A DNA stretch of 64,000 nt from Laspinema palackyanum D2c (lineage in GTDB: Bacteria; Cyanobacteriota; Cyanobacteriia; Cyanobacteriales; Laspinemataceae), in NCBI RefSeq assembly GCF_025370875.1, contig NZ_JAMXFD010000013.1, positions 62,001 to 126,000 of the forward strand, given 5' to 3'. The notes beneath the pieces were generated by a model. It did no database searches. It worked only from the letters and a program-made list of their open reading frames with translations, and had not been told where the DNA came from. Each line of letters begins with the position of its first letter. Position 1 is the stretch's first letter. Below are positions 35,157 through 44,480 of this stretch, piece after piece. Both the position numbers and the translations under genes were made by a program.

Positions 35157-35928
35157 GAGAAGGTTTTTGCTCTATCAACTTAACAAAGATTCACCAAATT
35201 TCCGAAGTGACTTACGCTACAATCCACGAAATCGTTACATCTTGTAATCGAAGGGCGATCGGCAATCCACTATCCCCCCGGAGATTCTTCCTTCCAGCCC
35301 CAACTTATCGCGATCACAATATTGTCCTCGCCTAGCGGGATTCCCTCCGTTCCTCCCTTAGAGCCTCTAATCTACGAGTATTCAAAAATTTTAAAAGATT
35401 GAAAGACTGACAGATAAGGATTGTCGGACTAACTAAAGTTGCCTCAGTCCGGCCTACAAAACTTTAAAACAATCCCTCTAAATCCCGATCCCAGTTTTTC
35501 ATACCCTCCCTACCAACTCTGCCTAGCCTATCCCCTCCACATTCCCTTGAGTACCTCTTTAGATAGAGATGACACAGAGGCTTTAGACCCATCAGACTAT
35601 GCTCGATAGACTAGACCAATGTCAATCATCCGCGTGGCAGGGATCAACATTTCCTAGAGTTACCTCTTTAGATAGAGAGACGCTTTCAACCCATCAGACT
35701 ATCCTAGATATAGTGGAGCACTGTAAATCCTGCTCTGGGCCGGGATCAACTAAACATGGCAGAGTCTGGCGAAAATTTTAGCCAAATCACCCAGACTTTA
35801 GAGCCGATTTAATTTGATTTAACAAAAGCTTGACCCCTTAAATTTTATTCCCTAAATTAGCCCTCTCTCAACTGATGAACCCATGAGAAAAAGGGAACCT
35901 TAATACTCATACCCATAAGGAATCTTCT
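35157..35928. other. Long gene-poor region with an imperfect tandem duplication
   Basis: No convincing gene. Two imperfect copies of about 100 bases start at 35547 and 35656. Shared blocks are TACCTCTTTAGATAGAGA, CCATCAGACTAT and GGGATCAAC. The 66-residue frame before it (34956..35156) lacks family features. The function of the duplicated block is unknown; a non-coding RNA pair is possible. Confidence 0.45.
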
Positions 35929-36228
35929 ATGCAAGCTCTTGAAAGTCCTCTAACTTTTTCTAAATCTTCCTTCCCTAAATGTTCAGTTAAAAGCAGTTTC
36001 AATTATACTGAAAAAAAGCATAAGGTTTACAGCTCGGAGACTTTACCTAAATCCGATATTGCTGAGTTGTTTTTCTCGGTTTGGCAACATCATGAAATAA
36101 CTGAGACAAATCGTCAAAGGTTAAAATTTGCCTTATTAAGTTATCATGAGCTGAACGAATCGGACTATCGACTACTTAATCGCCTCTTGCACGCGGTAAA
36201 ACGCGGATGGATTAAAATAATAGACTAA
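35929..36228 (+). CDS. Small conserved cyanobacterial protein, family with 58480..58665
   Basis: A 99-residue protein. The C-terminal 60 residues (ELFFSVWQHHEITETNRQRL to the end, with LLNRLLHAVKRGWIKIID) closely match the protein encoded at 58480..58665. The first 40 residues are Ser/Lys-rich. The family pattern is a helix with F..W, then a helix containing L.E.D, and the end HA(V/I)KRGW. I do not know a name. A strong terminator follows 140 bases after the stop. Confidence 0.65.
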   Translation: MQALESPLTFSKSSFPKCSVKSSFNYTEKKHKVYSSETLPKSDIAELFFSVWQHHEITETNRQRLKFALLSYHELNESDYRLLNRLLHAVKRGWIKIID

Positions 36229-36368
36229 GTTCACCGAGAACTCAATAAAACAGACTGATTTTTCTGACCCTATATTTGCAGGCTTATCCGGGATATCCGG
36301 AGAACCGTAGCGTTGACGGGTTGAATTTTTATGGATCCCGTGAAAATTGAATATAAATCAATTGACGA

Positions 36369-36406
36369 TTAATGCCTTCAGGGGTCTGAAGGCATTAATT
36401 TTTTTT
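36369..36406 (+). terminator. Rho-independent terminator
   Basis: Perfect 12-base stem TTAATGCCTTCA / TGAAGGCATTAA with loop GGGGTC, then eight T. It lies about 140 bases downstream of the small gene ending at 36228 and could also act on the convergent strand (AA-rich flank). Confidence 0.88.
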
Positions 36407-36517
36407 AATTCAAAGGTGGGGAATTCCCGGGGGTAAGGGGCGTCTGATTCATCAATTCTATCTTTAAGCAATAACCGATAGATGGGACACCCCTGAGTGA
36501 AACTCCAGGGAAAAACC

Positions 36518-37684
36518 CTAGAGTTTTAACCGGAATAATAAAATCTGATTCACTTGGTCCGGATTAAAATTATCATCACTGATCAGGATTAAACTTTGAC
36601 TGCCGTCTGAGAAACGGGGTCCAAGGGTCATCCCTTCGAGATTGTCTAACTCAATTCCTAAATCTTGTAAGTTTAAAAGCAACCGCTTCTTAATGGGTTC
36701 AACCTTCTTCAATTCCCCTTTTAAACTGGCAATTCTGGAAGTATCGGTAGCGCTGCCGGTTTGAATTTCAAACAGTTTTGCCCCGAAACCGAGAAACCCA
36801 AAATTGCGCTCTAAACTGAGCAAATGCCCTCCCTGTTCTAAGGCTAATAATTCCGGTAATCCTTTGTAAAGACTCCAGCGAATACTCTCATCCAGGGTGT
36901 AAAGATTTTCAGAAATTAAGACTGGGGGTCCATCGGAGATTAGATAATGAAGTAAACGGTTTTTAGGGGGGAGTTCGGCATCGAGTTCATCTAAATCTTG
37001 TACGAGGGGTGCTTCTGTGGCGGTAAACAGGCGATAGGGATCGACGGTGGCATCCCCAAATCCTCGGGGATTGAGGGTGAGGGACTCTAAACCTAAATTA
37101 TCTTGGATACCTTGGGTTTGATTCTCAGCAGTATCGGGGATGTAGCGTTTGGGAAGGGTGATATCCCGGACAAATTGGCCGGTTTCTAGGTCGATTTCGT
37201 GGATAAAGGGTGCCAACCCTTTGCGCGCAATCCCTTCGCTGGCAATATAAACACTGTTGGGGGAGGCAAAGGCGATGCCTTCTGCATCAATTTCACCAAT
37301 GGGATAAGGGTTGCCGTCTTCTCCTTTGAGAAAGGTGACGGATTCGATGTCAACGCTGGCGATTTTAGGTGAATCGGAACTGTTAGAATCCAAATTCAGT
37401 TTAAGGGTATAGAAGCGGGCGGGGGCATAATGTCCGCGATCGTCGGAGATGACGTAGAAGCGATCGCGTTGGCGATCGTAGGTGATGCCGGATAATCCAC
37501 CAACGGGGGTATCCTGAAATGGACGTTTCGGCAGTTCATACTCGTCTAAAAATTCTACGGACAACCCCAGAAATATGCGCTCTTGTGCATTGACTTGGGG
37601 CAAGGCACAGGCGGTTAATATCGTCGATAGCACCAGTGCCAATGCTGTCACCCAGGGGAAAATTTGAAATTTGCGCCAGTTCAC
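36518..37684 (-). CDS. Esterase-like phytase family lipoprotein
   Basis: A 388-residue exported protein with a lipobox-like end of its signal peptide (LSTILTAC). The mature part matches the phytase-like esterase domain: GLSGITYDRQRDRFYVISDD at the start, IGEIDAEGIAF and YIASEGIARKG in the middle, and LLNLQDLGIELDNLEGMTLG towards the end. A beta-propeller fold is expected. The GTG at 37684 with GGAGG 7 bases before it is the best start; a TTG 12 codons upstream is less likely. The substrate is unknown, probably a phosphate ester or lipid in the periplasm. Confidence 0.82.
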   Translation of the reverse strand: MNWRKFQIFPWVTALALVLSTILTACALPQVNAQERIFLGLSVEFLDEYELPKRPFQDTPVGGLSGITYDRQRDRFYVISDDRGHYAPARFYTLKLNLDSNSSDSPKIASVDIESVTFLKGEDGNPYPIGEIDAEGIAFASPNSVYIASEGIARKGLAPFIHEIDLETGQFVRDITLPKRYIPDTAENQTQGIQDNLGLESLTLNPRGFGDATVDPYRLFTATEAPLVQDLDELDAELPPKNRLLHYLISDGPPVLISENLYTLDESIRWSLYKGLPELLALEQGGHLLSLERNFGFLGFGAKLFEIQTGSATDTSRIASLKGELKKVEPIKKRLLLNLQDLGIELDNLEGMTLGPRFSDGSQSLILISDDNFNPDQVNQILLFRLKL

Positions 37685-37848
37685 GATCGCCTCCAACCCT
37701 TGAAAATCTAAACAGTTCAATTTTCAATTTAACAAATTGATGGCTCTATTGGCAGAGTGCCTATCTCTTTCATCAGTCCCGAACCCCGGTTATGTAGAGC
37801 GATTAAATTAAACCGTTAACCCGTTGCGTGAATTCAAAAATAAACGAG

Positions 37849-39144
37849 ATGAAAATTATAACCGGAGTAAAACCTGGAGGAAATCCTTACCGAATCGCCC
37901 CAATTCGACTACACCGAAACCGGGCTTATTTTGGGTTGTTTTTTTGGATTTTAGGCTTGACTTTTTCCGGGTTTAATGCTTCAAGTGCCTTGGGACAACT
38001 GGAAAATTCTGCACCACCCCTGCTGCCTCCAAATCCGTTGGAAGTGTTGATCCCTGACCCGTTAGTGCCGAATCCCCCGAAGAAAAATCAATCCTTAACC
38101 CCAGAACAACTGCGGGAGTTAGAATTGGCTTTAAATATATTAGATGCAGAAGCATCAGCCGAGTTAGCGGCTGGAAATAAGCCCGCAGCGTTTACGATTT
38201 GGTATCGAGAATTGCGGTTATGGCGTTATTTTGGACCCTTGCCGGAGGTGCGCGCTTTAACTCGGGTGGGGACGACTGCCTGGGAACAACAAGAAATTAC
38301 GGCACTGCAAGCGATTGATGCTAGACTCAAGGTCATTCATCAAGAGTATTGTCTGAGTCCTCAAGTTTGTGAATTGCCTCTGTTACAAGCATTAGCGATG
38401 GGATTTGAAACGGTGCGATCGCGGGATTTAGCCCTAACGGTTTATCAGCAATTACTCACCGATGCGCGAGATCGCAACGATGCCTCCGCAGAAGAATCCA
38501 TCCTCACCAATATGGGTCGCCTCTATTTGGAAAAACTCGATTATGTCAATGCGTCAACACCTTATCAAGGATTACTCTCCTTTGCGGTACAACGACGCGA
38601 TCGCCCCCAAGAATTGTCCTATCTCGAACAACTGGCTTTTATCTACACCCAGGCAAATGATTCCCAAGGGGCGATCGCCACGCGGCAGCGACTGGTCACC
38701 CTTTATAGTAACCCCCAAGATATTGCCAAAATCCCTCAACTCAAACTGGCGATCGCCACAGATTATGAACGTCTAGGGCAACTGCAAACGGCGATCGCCT
38801 CCTACGAAGAAGCCTATACCTTCGCCTGGACTCAACAACAATTTTACATCGCCAGTGATGCCCTAGAACGCCTCGCCCGCCTTTATACCACCCTAGAACA
38901 ATTCGATGCCGCCTTAGAAGTTTATGAAGCTTTATTAATCGTTGAGCGTCGCGCCTACAACTTATATGGGATAATGCATACTTATGATCGCATGGGTCAA
39001 ATTTATCAGAGACAAAATGCCTATACCCAGGCTATCCAAGCCTTTCAAAATGGTTTGGAGATAGCCCAACAACTCAAATACCAAGAGACATATTTCACTG
39101 AACAAATAGACCAACTGGTTCGCCGATCGCGTCCATTATTCTAA
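37849..39144 (+). CDS. Exported tetratricopeptide repeat protein
   Basis: A 431-residue protein. A signal peptide or membrane anchor (FGLFFWILGLTFSGFNASSA, about 30-50) is followed by a Pro-rich segment and about eight TPR-like units in the middle and C-terminal half (for example SILTNMGRLYLEKLDYVNAS, LERLARLYTTLEQFDAALE). An upstream GTG at 37828 would add 7 residues. The gene ends 3 bases before the decarboxylase gene, so both are likely co-transcribed. Confidence 0.82.
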   Translation: MKIITGVKPGGNPYRIAPIRLHRNRAYFGLFFWILGLTFSGFNASSALGQLENSAPPLLPPNPLEVLIPDPLVPNPPKKNQSLTPEQLRELELALNILDAEASAELAAGNKPAAFTIWYRELRLWRYFGPLPEVRALTRVGTTAWEQQEITALQAIDARLKVIHQEYCLSPQVCELPLLQALAMGFETVRSRDLALTVYQQLLTDARDRNDASAEESILTNMGRLYLEKLDYVNASTPYQGLLSFAVQRRDRPQELSYLEQLAFIYTQANDSQGAIATRQRLVTLYSNPQDIAKIPQLKLAIATDYERLGQLQTAIASYEEAYTFAWTQQQFYIASDALERLARLYTTLEQFDAALEVYEALLIVERRAYNLYGIMHTYDRMGQIYQRQNAYTQAIQAFQNGLEIAQQLKYQETYFTEQIDQLVRRSRPLF

Positions 39145-39147
39145 TCC

Positions 39148-40608
39148 ATGTTACAAGACCACCGTCAAGCCCCTTTATTAGAAACTCTCGCCCGCTGTGC
39201 CAAAAAACCGGATGCGCCATTCTATGCACCGGGCCACAAACGGGGGCGAGGAATTCCCCAATCTCTGAGTAATCTGTTAGGAACTTCGGTGTTTTTAGCT
39301 GATTTACCAGAATTGCCGGACCTAGATAATTTATTCGCACCAACCGGGGCGATCGCATCGGCACAAGAACTCGCTGCCGATGCTTTTGGTGCATCCCAAA
39401 CCTGGTTTTTAGTCAATGGTTCCACCGCAGGAATTATTGCAGCAATCCTGGCAACGGTTCGCCCAGACGAGAAAATTATTCTGCCTAGAAATGTCCATCA
39501 ATCTGTAATCTCTGGATTAATTTTATCCGGGGCATTGCCGGTTTTTATCGCCCCCGAATTTGATCCAATCTGGGGTTTAGCCCTGAGTATCACGCCAGCA
39601 TCCGTTGCCGAGGCATTAGCGGCCCATCCGGATGCCAAAGCGGTGATGATGGTTTATCCCACCTATCAGGGGGTATGCGGGGATATTCAGGCGATCGCCC
39701 AGGTAACTCACCAATTCGGCATTCCCCTGTTAGTGGATGAAGCGCATGGGCCGCATTTTGCGTTTCATCCCGATTTGCCGACTCCGGCCCTGGTTGCCGG
39801 GGCGGACCTATCCGTGCAATCAATTCACAAAGTCCTCGGGGCCATGACTCAGGCATCGATGCTGCATATCCAAGGCGATCGCATTGATGTCAATCGATTG
39901 AGTCAAAGTTTGCAGTTGATGCAATCCACCAGTCCCAGTTATTTACTCCTGGCGTCCTTAGATGCGGCAAGGCAACAAATGGCACTACAGGGTCAAGAGT
40001 TGATGACCCAAACCCTGGCCCTAAGCAGTCGCGCCCGGGAGGAGATTGCCCAAATCCCTGGATTATCGGTGTTAATGCCACCTGAAGCGAGAAGTCCGGG
40101 ATTTGTGGCAGGCGATCGCACCCGTGTGACGGTGGGGGTTTGGGAGTGGGGACTGAGTGGGTATGAAGTCGATGAAATGCTTCAGGAACAGTTCGGGGTC
40201 ACCTGTGAGTTACCGTCCCCGGACCATTTAACCTTTATTATCAGCTTGGGGAACACCTCGGCAGATATTGACCAACTCGTCCAAGGGTTTTTGACCCTCT
40301 CCCAGGATAATTGCCACAAGCAGCGATCTCGTTCCCTTCCCCAGATGCCTCCCCCTCCCGCCCTATCCCTATGCCCGAGGGATGCGTTTTTCGCTCTTGT
40401 GGAAGCAATCCCCGTTATAGAGGCGATCGGGAGGGTCAGTGCTGAGTTAGTATGTCCATATCCCCCGGGAATCCCAATTTTGATGCCCTCAGAGGCGATT
40501 ACCTTAGAGGCAGTCGCCTATTTGCAACAAGTGCTCGCCCAGGGAGGTATCCTAACCGGATGTAGCGATCCGACTTTAACTACCCTCAAAGTGGTTAGAA
40601 CTGGATAA
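39148..40608 (+). CDS. Orn/Lys/Arg decarboxylase family PLP enzyme
   Basis: A 486-residue fold-type I PLP enzyme without the N-terminal wing domain of the large decarboxylases. PFYAPGHKRGRG at the start, STAGIIAAILATVRPDEKII, LLVDEAHGPHFAFHP (Asp of the PLP site) and SIHKVLGAMTQASML (Schiff-base Lys) are the family signatures. The C-terminal domain (residues 380-480) has the PPGIP turn. Products are putrescine, cadaverine or agmatine. The gene lies only 3 bases after the TPR gene. Confidence 0.9.
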   Translation: MLQDHRQAPLLETLARCAKKPDAPFYAPGHKRGRGIPQSLSNLLGTSVFLADLPELPDLDNLFAPTGAIASAQELAADAFGASQTWFLVNGSTAGIIAAILATVRPDEKIILPRNVHQSVISGLILSGALPVFIAPEFDPIWGLALSITPASVAEALAAHPDAKAVMMVYPTYQGVCGDIQAIAQVTHQFGIPLLVDEAHGPHFAFHPDLPTPALVAGADLSVQSIHKVLGAMTQASMLHIQGDRIDVNRLSQSLQLMQSTSPSYLLLASLDAARQQMALQGQELMTQTLALSSRAREEIAQIPGLSVLMPPEARSPGFVAGDRTRVTVGVWEWGLSGYEVDEMLQEQFGVTCELPSPDHLTFIISLGNTSADIDQLVQGFLTLSQDNCHKQRSRSLPQMPPPPALSLCPRDAFFALVEAIPVIEAIGRVSAELVCPYPPGIPILMPSEAITLEAVAYLQQVLAQGGILTGCSDPTLTTLKVVRTG

Positions 40609-40704
40609 CCGGGCTAAAAATAATCCGGAAATCGGTTAAAAATATGACCATTGAATTGCTCATTTAATCCGATAATTTATAAATTTAGCCGGTTCACCGG
40701 AGAA

Positions 40705-40754
40705 GTAGGGTGGGCAATGCCCACCTTAGTTAAGGTGGGCATTGCCCACCCTAC
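40705..40754. repeat. Perfect inverted repeat with 24-base arms
   Basis: GTAGGGTGGGCAATGCCCAC is followed by CTTA, then GT, then the exact inverse (spacer of 2 bases). A shorter relative with 20-base arms is at 58915..58965. It sits in the 300-base gap between the decarboxylase gene and cbiT; the remainder of the gap has no gene. Confidence 0.88.
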
Positions 40755-40905
40755 AATTGCTTCAAATTATTGGAGTTTTCCATTTTTCTAAATTTTTGAA
40801 TCCCTTAATCGAGGGAAAACCCGTTTTAAACTTATTAAATTTGGGTCTATCAGATAACATAAAAACCGCTTAAAATTATCAATAAAATCCGATAAAAATA
40901 TTATT

Positions 40906-41508
40906 ATGAAATCTGGAATTTGGCCTTATATTACCCCGGGTATTGCGGATGAGTTATTTGAGCGGTTGCCGGGAATTCCCATGAGCAAACGGGAAACGAG
41001 GTTGCTCTTACTCTCCCACCTGCGACTGCAATCCGAATCGGTCTTATGGGATATTGGGGCTGGAACAGGAACCATCCCTGTAGAAGCGGGATTACTCTGT
41101 CCGAACGGGCGGATTTTAGCCGTAGAACGGGATGAGGAAGTGGCCGCCTTAATTCGGGCCAACTGCGATCGCTTCGGCGTTGAAAATGTAGAAGTCATCG
41201 AAGGCAGTGCACCGGAATGTCTCTCCCAGCTACCCCATGCCCCGAATCGCGTCTGTATTGAAGGAGGCCGTCCCATTAAAACCATCTTAGAAAAAGTCTG
41301 GTCCTACTTACTCCCAGAAGGACGAGTCGTGGCCACTGCCGCAAGTTTGGAAAATTTGTATGCCATCTCCGAAAGCTTTGCTGAGTTACAAGTCCGCAAT
41401 GTGGAGGTGGTCCAGTCCTCCTTCAACCGCTTAGAAGGAAGGGGAACTCATCAAAGTTTTGTGGCAGTTGACCCGATCTTTATCCTGAGTGGAGAAAAGC
41501 TTGATTAA
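40906..41508 (+). CDS. cbiT: Cobalt-precorrin-6B C15-methyltransferase (decarboxylating)
   Basis: A 200-residue SAM-dependent methyltransferase of cobalamin synthesis. It starts KSGIWPYITPGIADELFERL, with GIPMSKRETR, the SAM motif VLWDIGAGTGTIPVEAGLL and the RVCIEGGRPIK segment that identify CbiT (equivalent to the C-terminal half of CobL). The enzyme methylates C15 and decarboxylates the acetate side chain at C12. The length is normal for free-standing CbiT. No other cob genes are visible. Confidence 0.9.
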   Translation: MKSGIWPYITPGIADELFERLPGIPMSKRETRLLLLSHLRLQSESVLWDIGAGTGTIPVEAGLLCPNGRILAVERDEEVAALIRANCDRFGVENVEVIEGSAPECLSQLPHAPNRVCIEGGRPIKTILEKVWSYLLPEGRVVATAASLENLYAISESFAELQVRNVEVVQSSFNRLEGRGTHQSFVAVDPIFILSGEKLD

Positions 41509-41707
41509 AATTCCCCCCGGTTTACCGGATTCTCTGGAATTAGAACTCTTGCAGCATGACAAACAGATGCCCCCATCCCCCTTAATCAGCGGCACAGTTT
41601 GGTGGGTGGGTTCCGTAATATCAGGAAACGCTGACCAGACGGAGGCGTTCGGTGAATGATGCAAGAAATCTATTTTGCTAATACTAGATTAACTATAAAA
41701 TTGTTCT

Positions 41708-42613
41708 ATGCCTTTGTCTCGAATTCTCAGTACCATTGTTGCTCTAATCCTAGCGCTAGGTACGACCTTCCTAGGAGGTTGGTACTTTACGGTCGGTTTC
41801 TCCATTCTGGTCTATCTTGCTCATTGGGAATACTTGGAACTTGTCCGGGCTAAAGGGATTTACCCGGCAGCAAAAACGAGTTTATTTCTAAGTCTGGCTT
41901 TGGTCGTGCTTTCAACCCAAAATTCCCAGTTGACTGATGCCCTTTTGCCGATCGCCGGAACCTGTATTTGTTTCTATCTCCTGTTTAAGCCGAAAATGGC
42001 AACGATCGCCGATTTAGCGGCCTCCATTCTCGGTCTATTTTATATCGGTTATTTACCCAGTTTTTGGCTGCGCTTACGCACTTTAGGGTCGGAGGTGGCC
42101 AGTAATCTCCCCTTGGGTGGCTATTGGCCCCAAACCTGGCCTAATTTTTCGGACCTACCCACAGGGTTGAGTGTGACCTTGCTTTCGTTTATTTGTATTT
42201 CTATGGCCGATTCTGCCGCTTATGTCGGTGGCAAATGGTTGGGACGGACTCATTTTTCCGATATCAGTCCGAAAAAGACTGTGGAAGGGGCAGTATTTGG
42301 AATCCTGGGCAGTGTCATTTTGGCAACCCTCGGGGCCAAGTATCTCAATTGGCCCTTCTGGGCGGGGACTGGGGTGGCATTCGGGTTACTACTCGGGATT
42401 GCCAGCTTGATGGGAGATTTAATCGAATCCCTGATGAAGCGCGATGCAGGAGTGAAAGATTCGGGTAAGCTGATTCCCGGGCATGGGGGAATCCTAGACC
42501 GGGTGGATAGTTATATTTTTACCGCTCCTTTTGTTTATTACTTTATTACCCTCTTGTTGCCATTGCTCTCGCAATGGGTCCAGTTGTCTGCCACCGTAAG
42601 CGGGTCTTCCTGA
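41708..42613 (+). CDS. cdsA: Phosphatidate cytidylyltransferase
   Basis: A 301-residue membrane enzyme with about eight helices that makes CDP-diacylglycerol from phosphatidate and CTP. The CdsA signature is complete near the C terminus: LMGDLIESLMKRDAGVKDSG followed by IPGHGGILDRVDS. The WLGRTHFSDISPKKTVEG block is also conserved. The length is normal. The gene is convergent with the DUF2993 gene, with 11 bases between stops. Confidence 0.95.
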   Translation: MPLSRILSTIVALILALGTTFLGGWYFTVGFSILVYLAHWEYLELVRAKGIYPAAKTSLFLSLALVVLSTQNSQLTDALLPIAGTCICFYLLFKPKMATIADLAASILGLFYIGYLPSFWLRLRTLGSEVASNLPLGGYWPQTWPNFSDLPTGLSVTLLSFICISMADSAAYVGGKWLGRTHFSDISPKKTVEGAVFGILGSVILATLGAKYLNWPFWAGTGVAFGLLLGIASLMGDLIESLMKRDAGVKDSGKLIPGHGGILDRVDSYIFTAPFVYYFITLLLPLLSQWVQLSATVSGSS

Positions 42614-42624
42614 TGCCGAACCCG

Positions 42625-43419
42625 TTAAGGCAGAACGGTCAGTTGTCCCTGACAGATTAGCCCGCTTTCGTTAAACGAGAGCTCGGAAATAGCCACATCG
42701 GACCCGAGGGGTAGGATAACGGTTTCTAATGGGATTACCGCAGAGTCTGAAAGAATTTGAATCTTTGGATTGAGAAAGTGCAATTCTGAGGGGGTGCCCA
42801 GTTGTAACCCTGTTTGGAGGAGAAAGGGTTGGGCCCCTTGGGCGGGGGTGTGGAAGCGCCCGCGCAGGGTGAGGGTTTCCTCCGAGGAAAGGATGGCAGC
42901 GCCCTCCCAGGTGAGGGTCGGTTCTGAACACCAGGAGAGGGCTGCGGCGAATTGGGGGAAGAATAAGGGAGTGAAGGCATCGGCAATCAAGGGCGATCGC
43001 ATGGAGGCATTGAGGTCCGATTCTTTCAGATGTAAGCGAACCACCACCGGAACCGGGTCCTGAAGGCGCAAGGATTTCCCGCGCAGAATGTCCCGGAGAT
43101 TGACCTGAATGCCGGTTCCCTGAACCTCCAGGGTACTCAGATGCAGACCTTGATAGATGGCACCGGACCCGCACAGAGAAACCTGGGGAATCACCCCTTG
43201 GAGGATTTGCCGATCGCCTCCGTTAATCTGCACCTCTAGTTCTCTGACCGATTCCACCTGCGATCGCAACCACAATTGCACCGCATGGGAGAGCACCCAA
43301 CCGATGCGAGACTGAGAGGGGGGGATGGGTGGAGTCAGGGGTAAATCCTCTTCGAGTGGGGATAATTCTAGGCGATCGCTTGACACAGAAGTTAATTTTA
43401 TACTTTCTTTTTCGCGCAT
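42625..43419 (-). CDS. DUF2993 (LmeA-like) lipid-binding protein
   Basis: A 264-residue protein of the cyanobacterial DUF2993 family, related to LmeA-type lipid-binding proteins. Supporting segments are IGWVLSHAVQLWLRSQVESV, LEVQINGGDRQILQGVIPQV and PVPVVVRLHLKESDLNAS. It has no clear signal peptide in the chosen reading. The ATG at 43419 is preferred over 43515 because the added N terminus lacks family features. A role in membrane-lipid handling is inferred from the related fold. A convergent neighbour is cdsA. Confidence 0.78.
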   Translation of the reverse strand: MREKESIKLTSVSSDRLELSPLEEDLPLTPPIPPSQSRIGWVLSHAVQLWLRSQVESVRELEVQINGGDRQILQGVIPQVSLCGSGAIYQGLHLSTLEVQGTGIQVNLRDILRGKSLRLQDPVPVVVRLHLKESDLNASMRSPLIADAFTPLFFPQFAAALSWCSEPTLTWEGAAILSSEETLTLRGRFHTPAQGAQPFLLQTGLQLGTPSELHFLNPKIQILSDSAVIPLETVILPLGSDVAISELSFNESGLICQGQLTVLP

Positions 43420-43685
43420 AAATATTCTCAATGCAATTTCCCCGGTACAGGGCCCTAGAATCAGGGAACTCAGGGAGTATCCGTGAAATGTGGGAGCATT
43501 TAGGACCGCCCACAACCGGGCAAACGGGACATTTGAGTGCTTCTAACCCCTACTCTGCGGTTCTGAGTGCTTGTATTCTCCCTGATCCTGTAATATTTGT
43601 ACATAGTTCAGTCTGGCAACTTGTCAGGTGGACTCAACCCCTAAAAACTTTTAGAAAAAAGCGAAAACGCGCAGCCGTCCAAAAC

Positions 43686-44480
43686 ATGGATGCTAGACTG
43701 CAAAAAATCCTATCCGAGTGGGGTATTGCCTCACGCCGTCAGGCTGAAAAAATGATTCAAGAGGGACGGGTCCAACTGAATGGCGAAATTGCCCGCCTCG
43801 GGCAGAAAGCCGACCCTGAACGCGATCGCATCCAAGTCGATGGTATCCCCGTCAACCCTGGCGATCGTCCTAGTCCCCTTTACTTGCTGTTAAACAAACC
43901 CACCGGAGTTGTGTCCACCTGCGCCGATCCCCAAGGTCGGACCACGGTGCTTGACCTCCTGCCTGCTGATTTACGGCAGCAGAACGGCATCCATCCCGTG
44001 GGACGCTTGGATTTTGACTCTACCGGAGCATTACTGCTCACCAATGACGGAGAACTCACCTTCCAACTCACCCATCCTCGCCATAGCATTCCCAAAACCT
44101 ACCAGGTGACCGTTGCCGGAGAACCCCAGGAATCAACCTTGGAAGCATGGCGTCGCGGTGTCATCCTCGATGGCAAAAAAACCCGACCGGCTGAGGTTCG
44201 CATCCTCGATCGCCTGGGTCCCTCCCAAACCCTGCTCGAAGTGATTCTCTGGGAAGGCAGAAATCGCCAAATTCGCCGGGTTGCTGAGTTGTTAGGATAC
44301 CCGGTCATTCACTTACACCGCACGGCGATCGGCTCAATTCATCTCAACCCCCCCGGGGAAGCTCCTTTACCCCAAGGCTACTACCGCCCCTTGAACCCCT
44401 CTGAGATATGTTTCTTACAAAGTCAAGTCTCCCTAAACTCCGTAAATTTGCCAGCAGATACTCAGGAACCGACCCGATGA
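43686..44480 (+). CDS. Ribosomal large-subunit pseudouridine synthase (RluB/RsuA family)
   Basis: A 264-residue enzyme. The N terminus (MDARLQKILSEWGIASRRQA) is the S4 RNA-binding domain. The catalytic domain contains GRLDFDSTGALLLTNDGE with the catalytic Asp, LLLNKPTGVVST and LWEGRNRQIRRVAELLG. The RsuA/RluB/RluE/RluF group modifies rRNA; RluB-type (23S rRNA) is the best guess. The upstream frame to 43431 is not conserved. The stop overlaps the ATG of the rodZ-like gene (ATGA). Confidence 0.92.
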   Translation: MDARLQKILSEWGIASRRQAEKMIQEGRVQLNGEIARLGQKADPERDRIQVDGIPVNPGDRPSPLYLLLNKPTGVVSTCADPQGRTTVLDLLPADLRQQNGIHPVGRLDFDSTGALLLTNDGELTFQLTHPRHSIPKTYQVTVAGEPQESTLEAWRRGVILDGKKTRPAEVRILDRLGPSQTLLEVILWEGRNRQIRRVAELLGYPVIHLHRTAIGSIHLNPPGEAPLPQGYYRPLNPSEICFLQSQVSLNSVNLPADTQEPTR

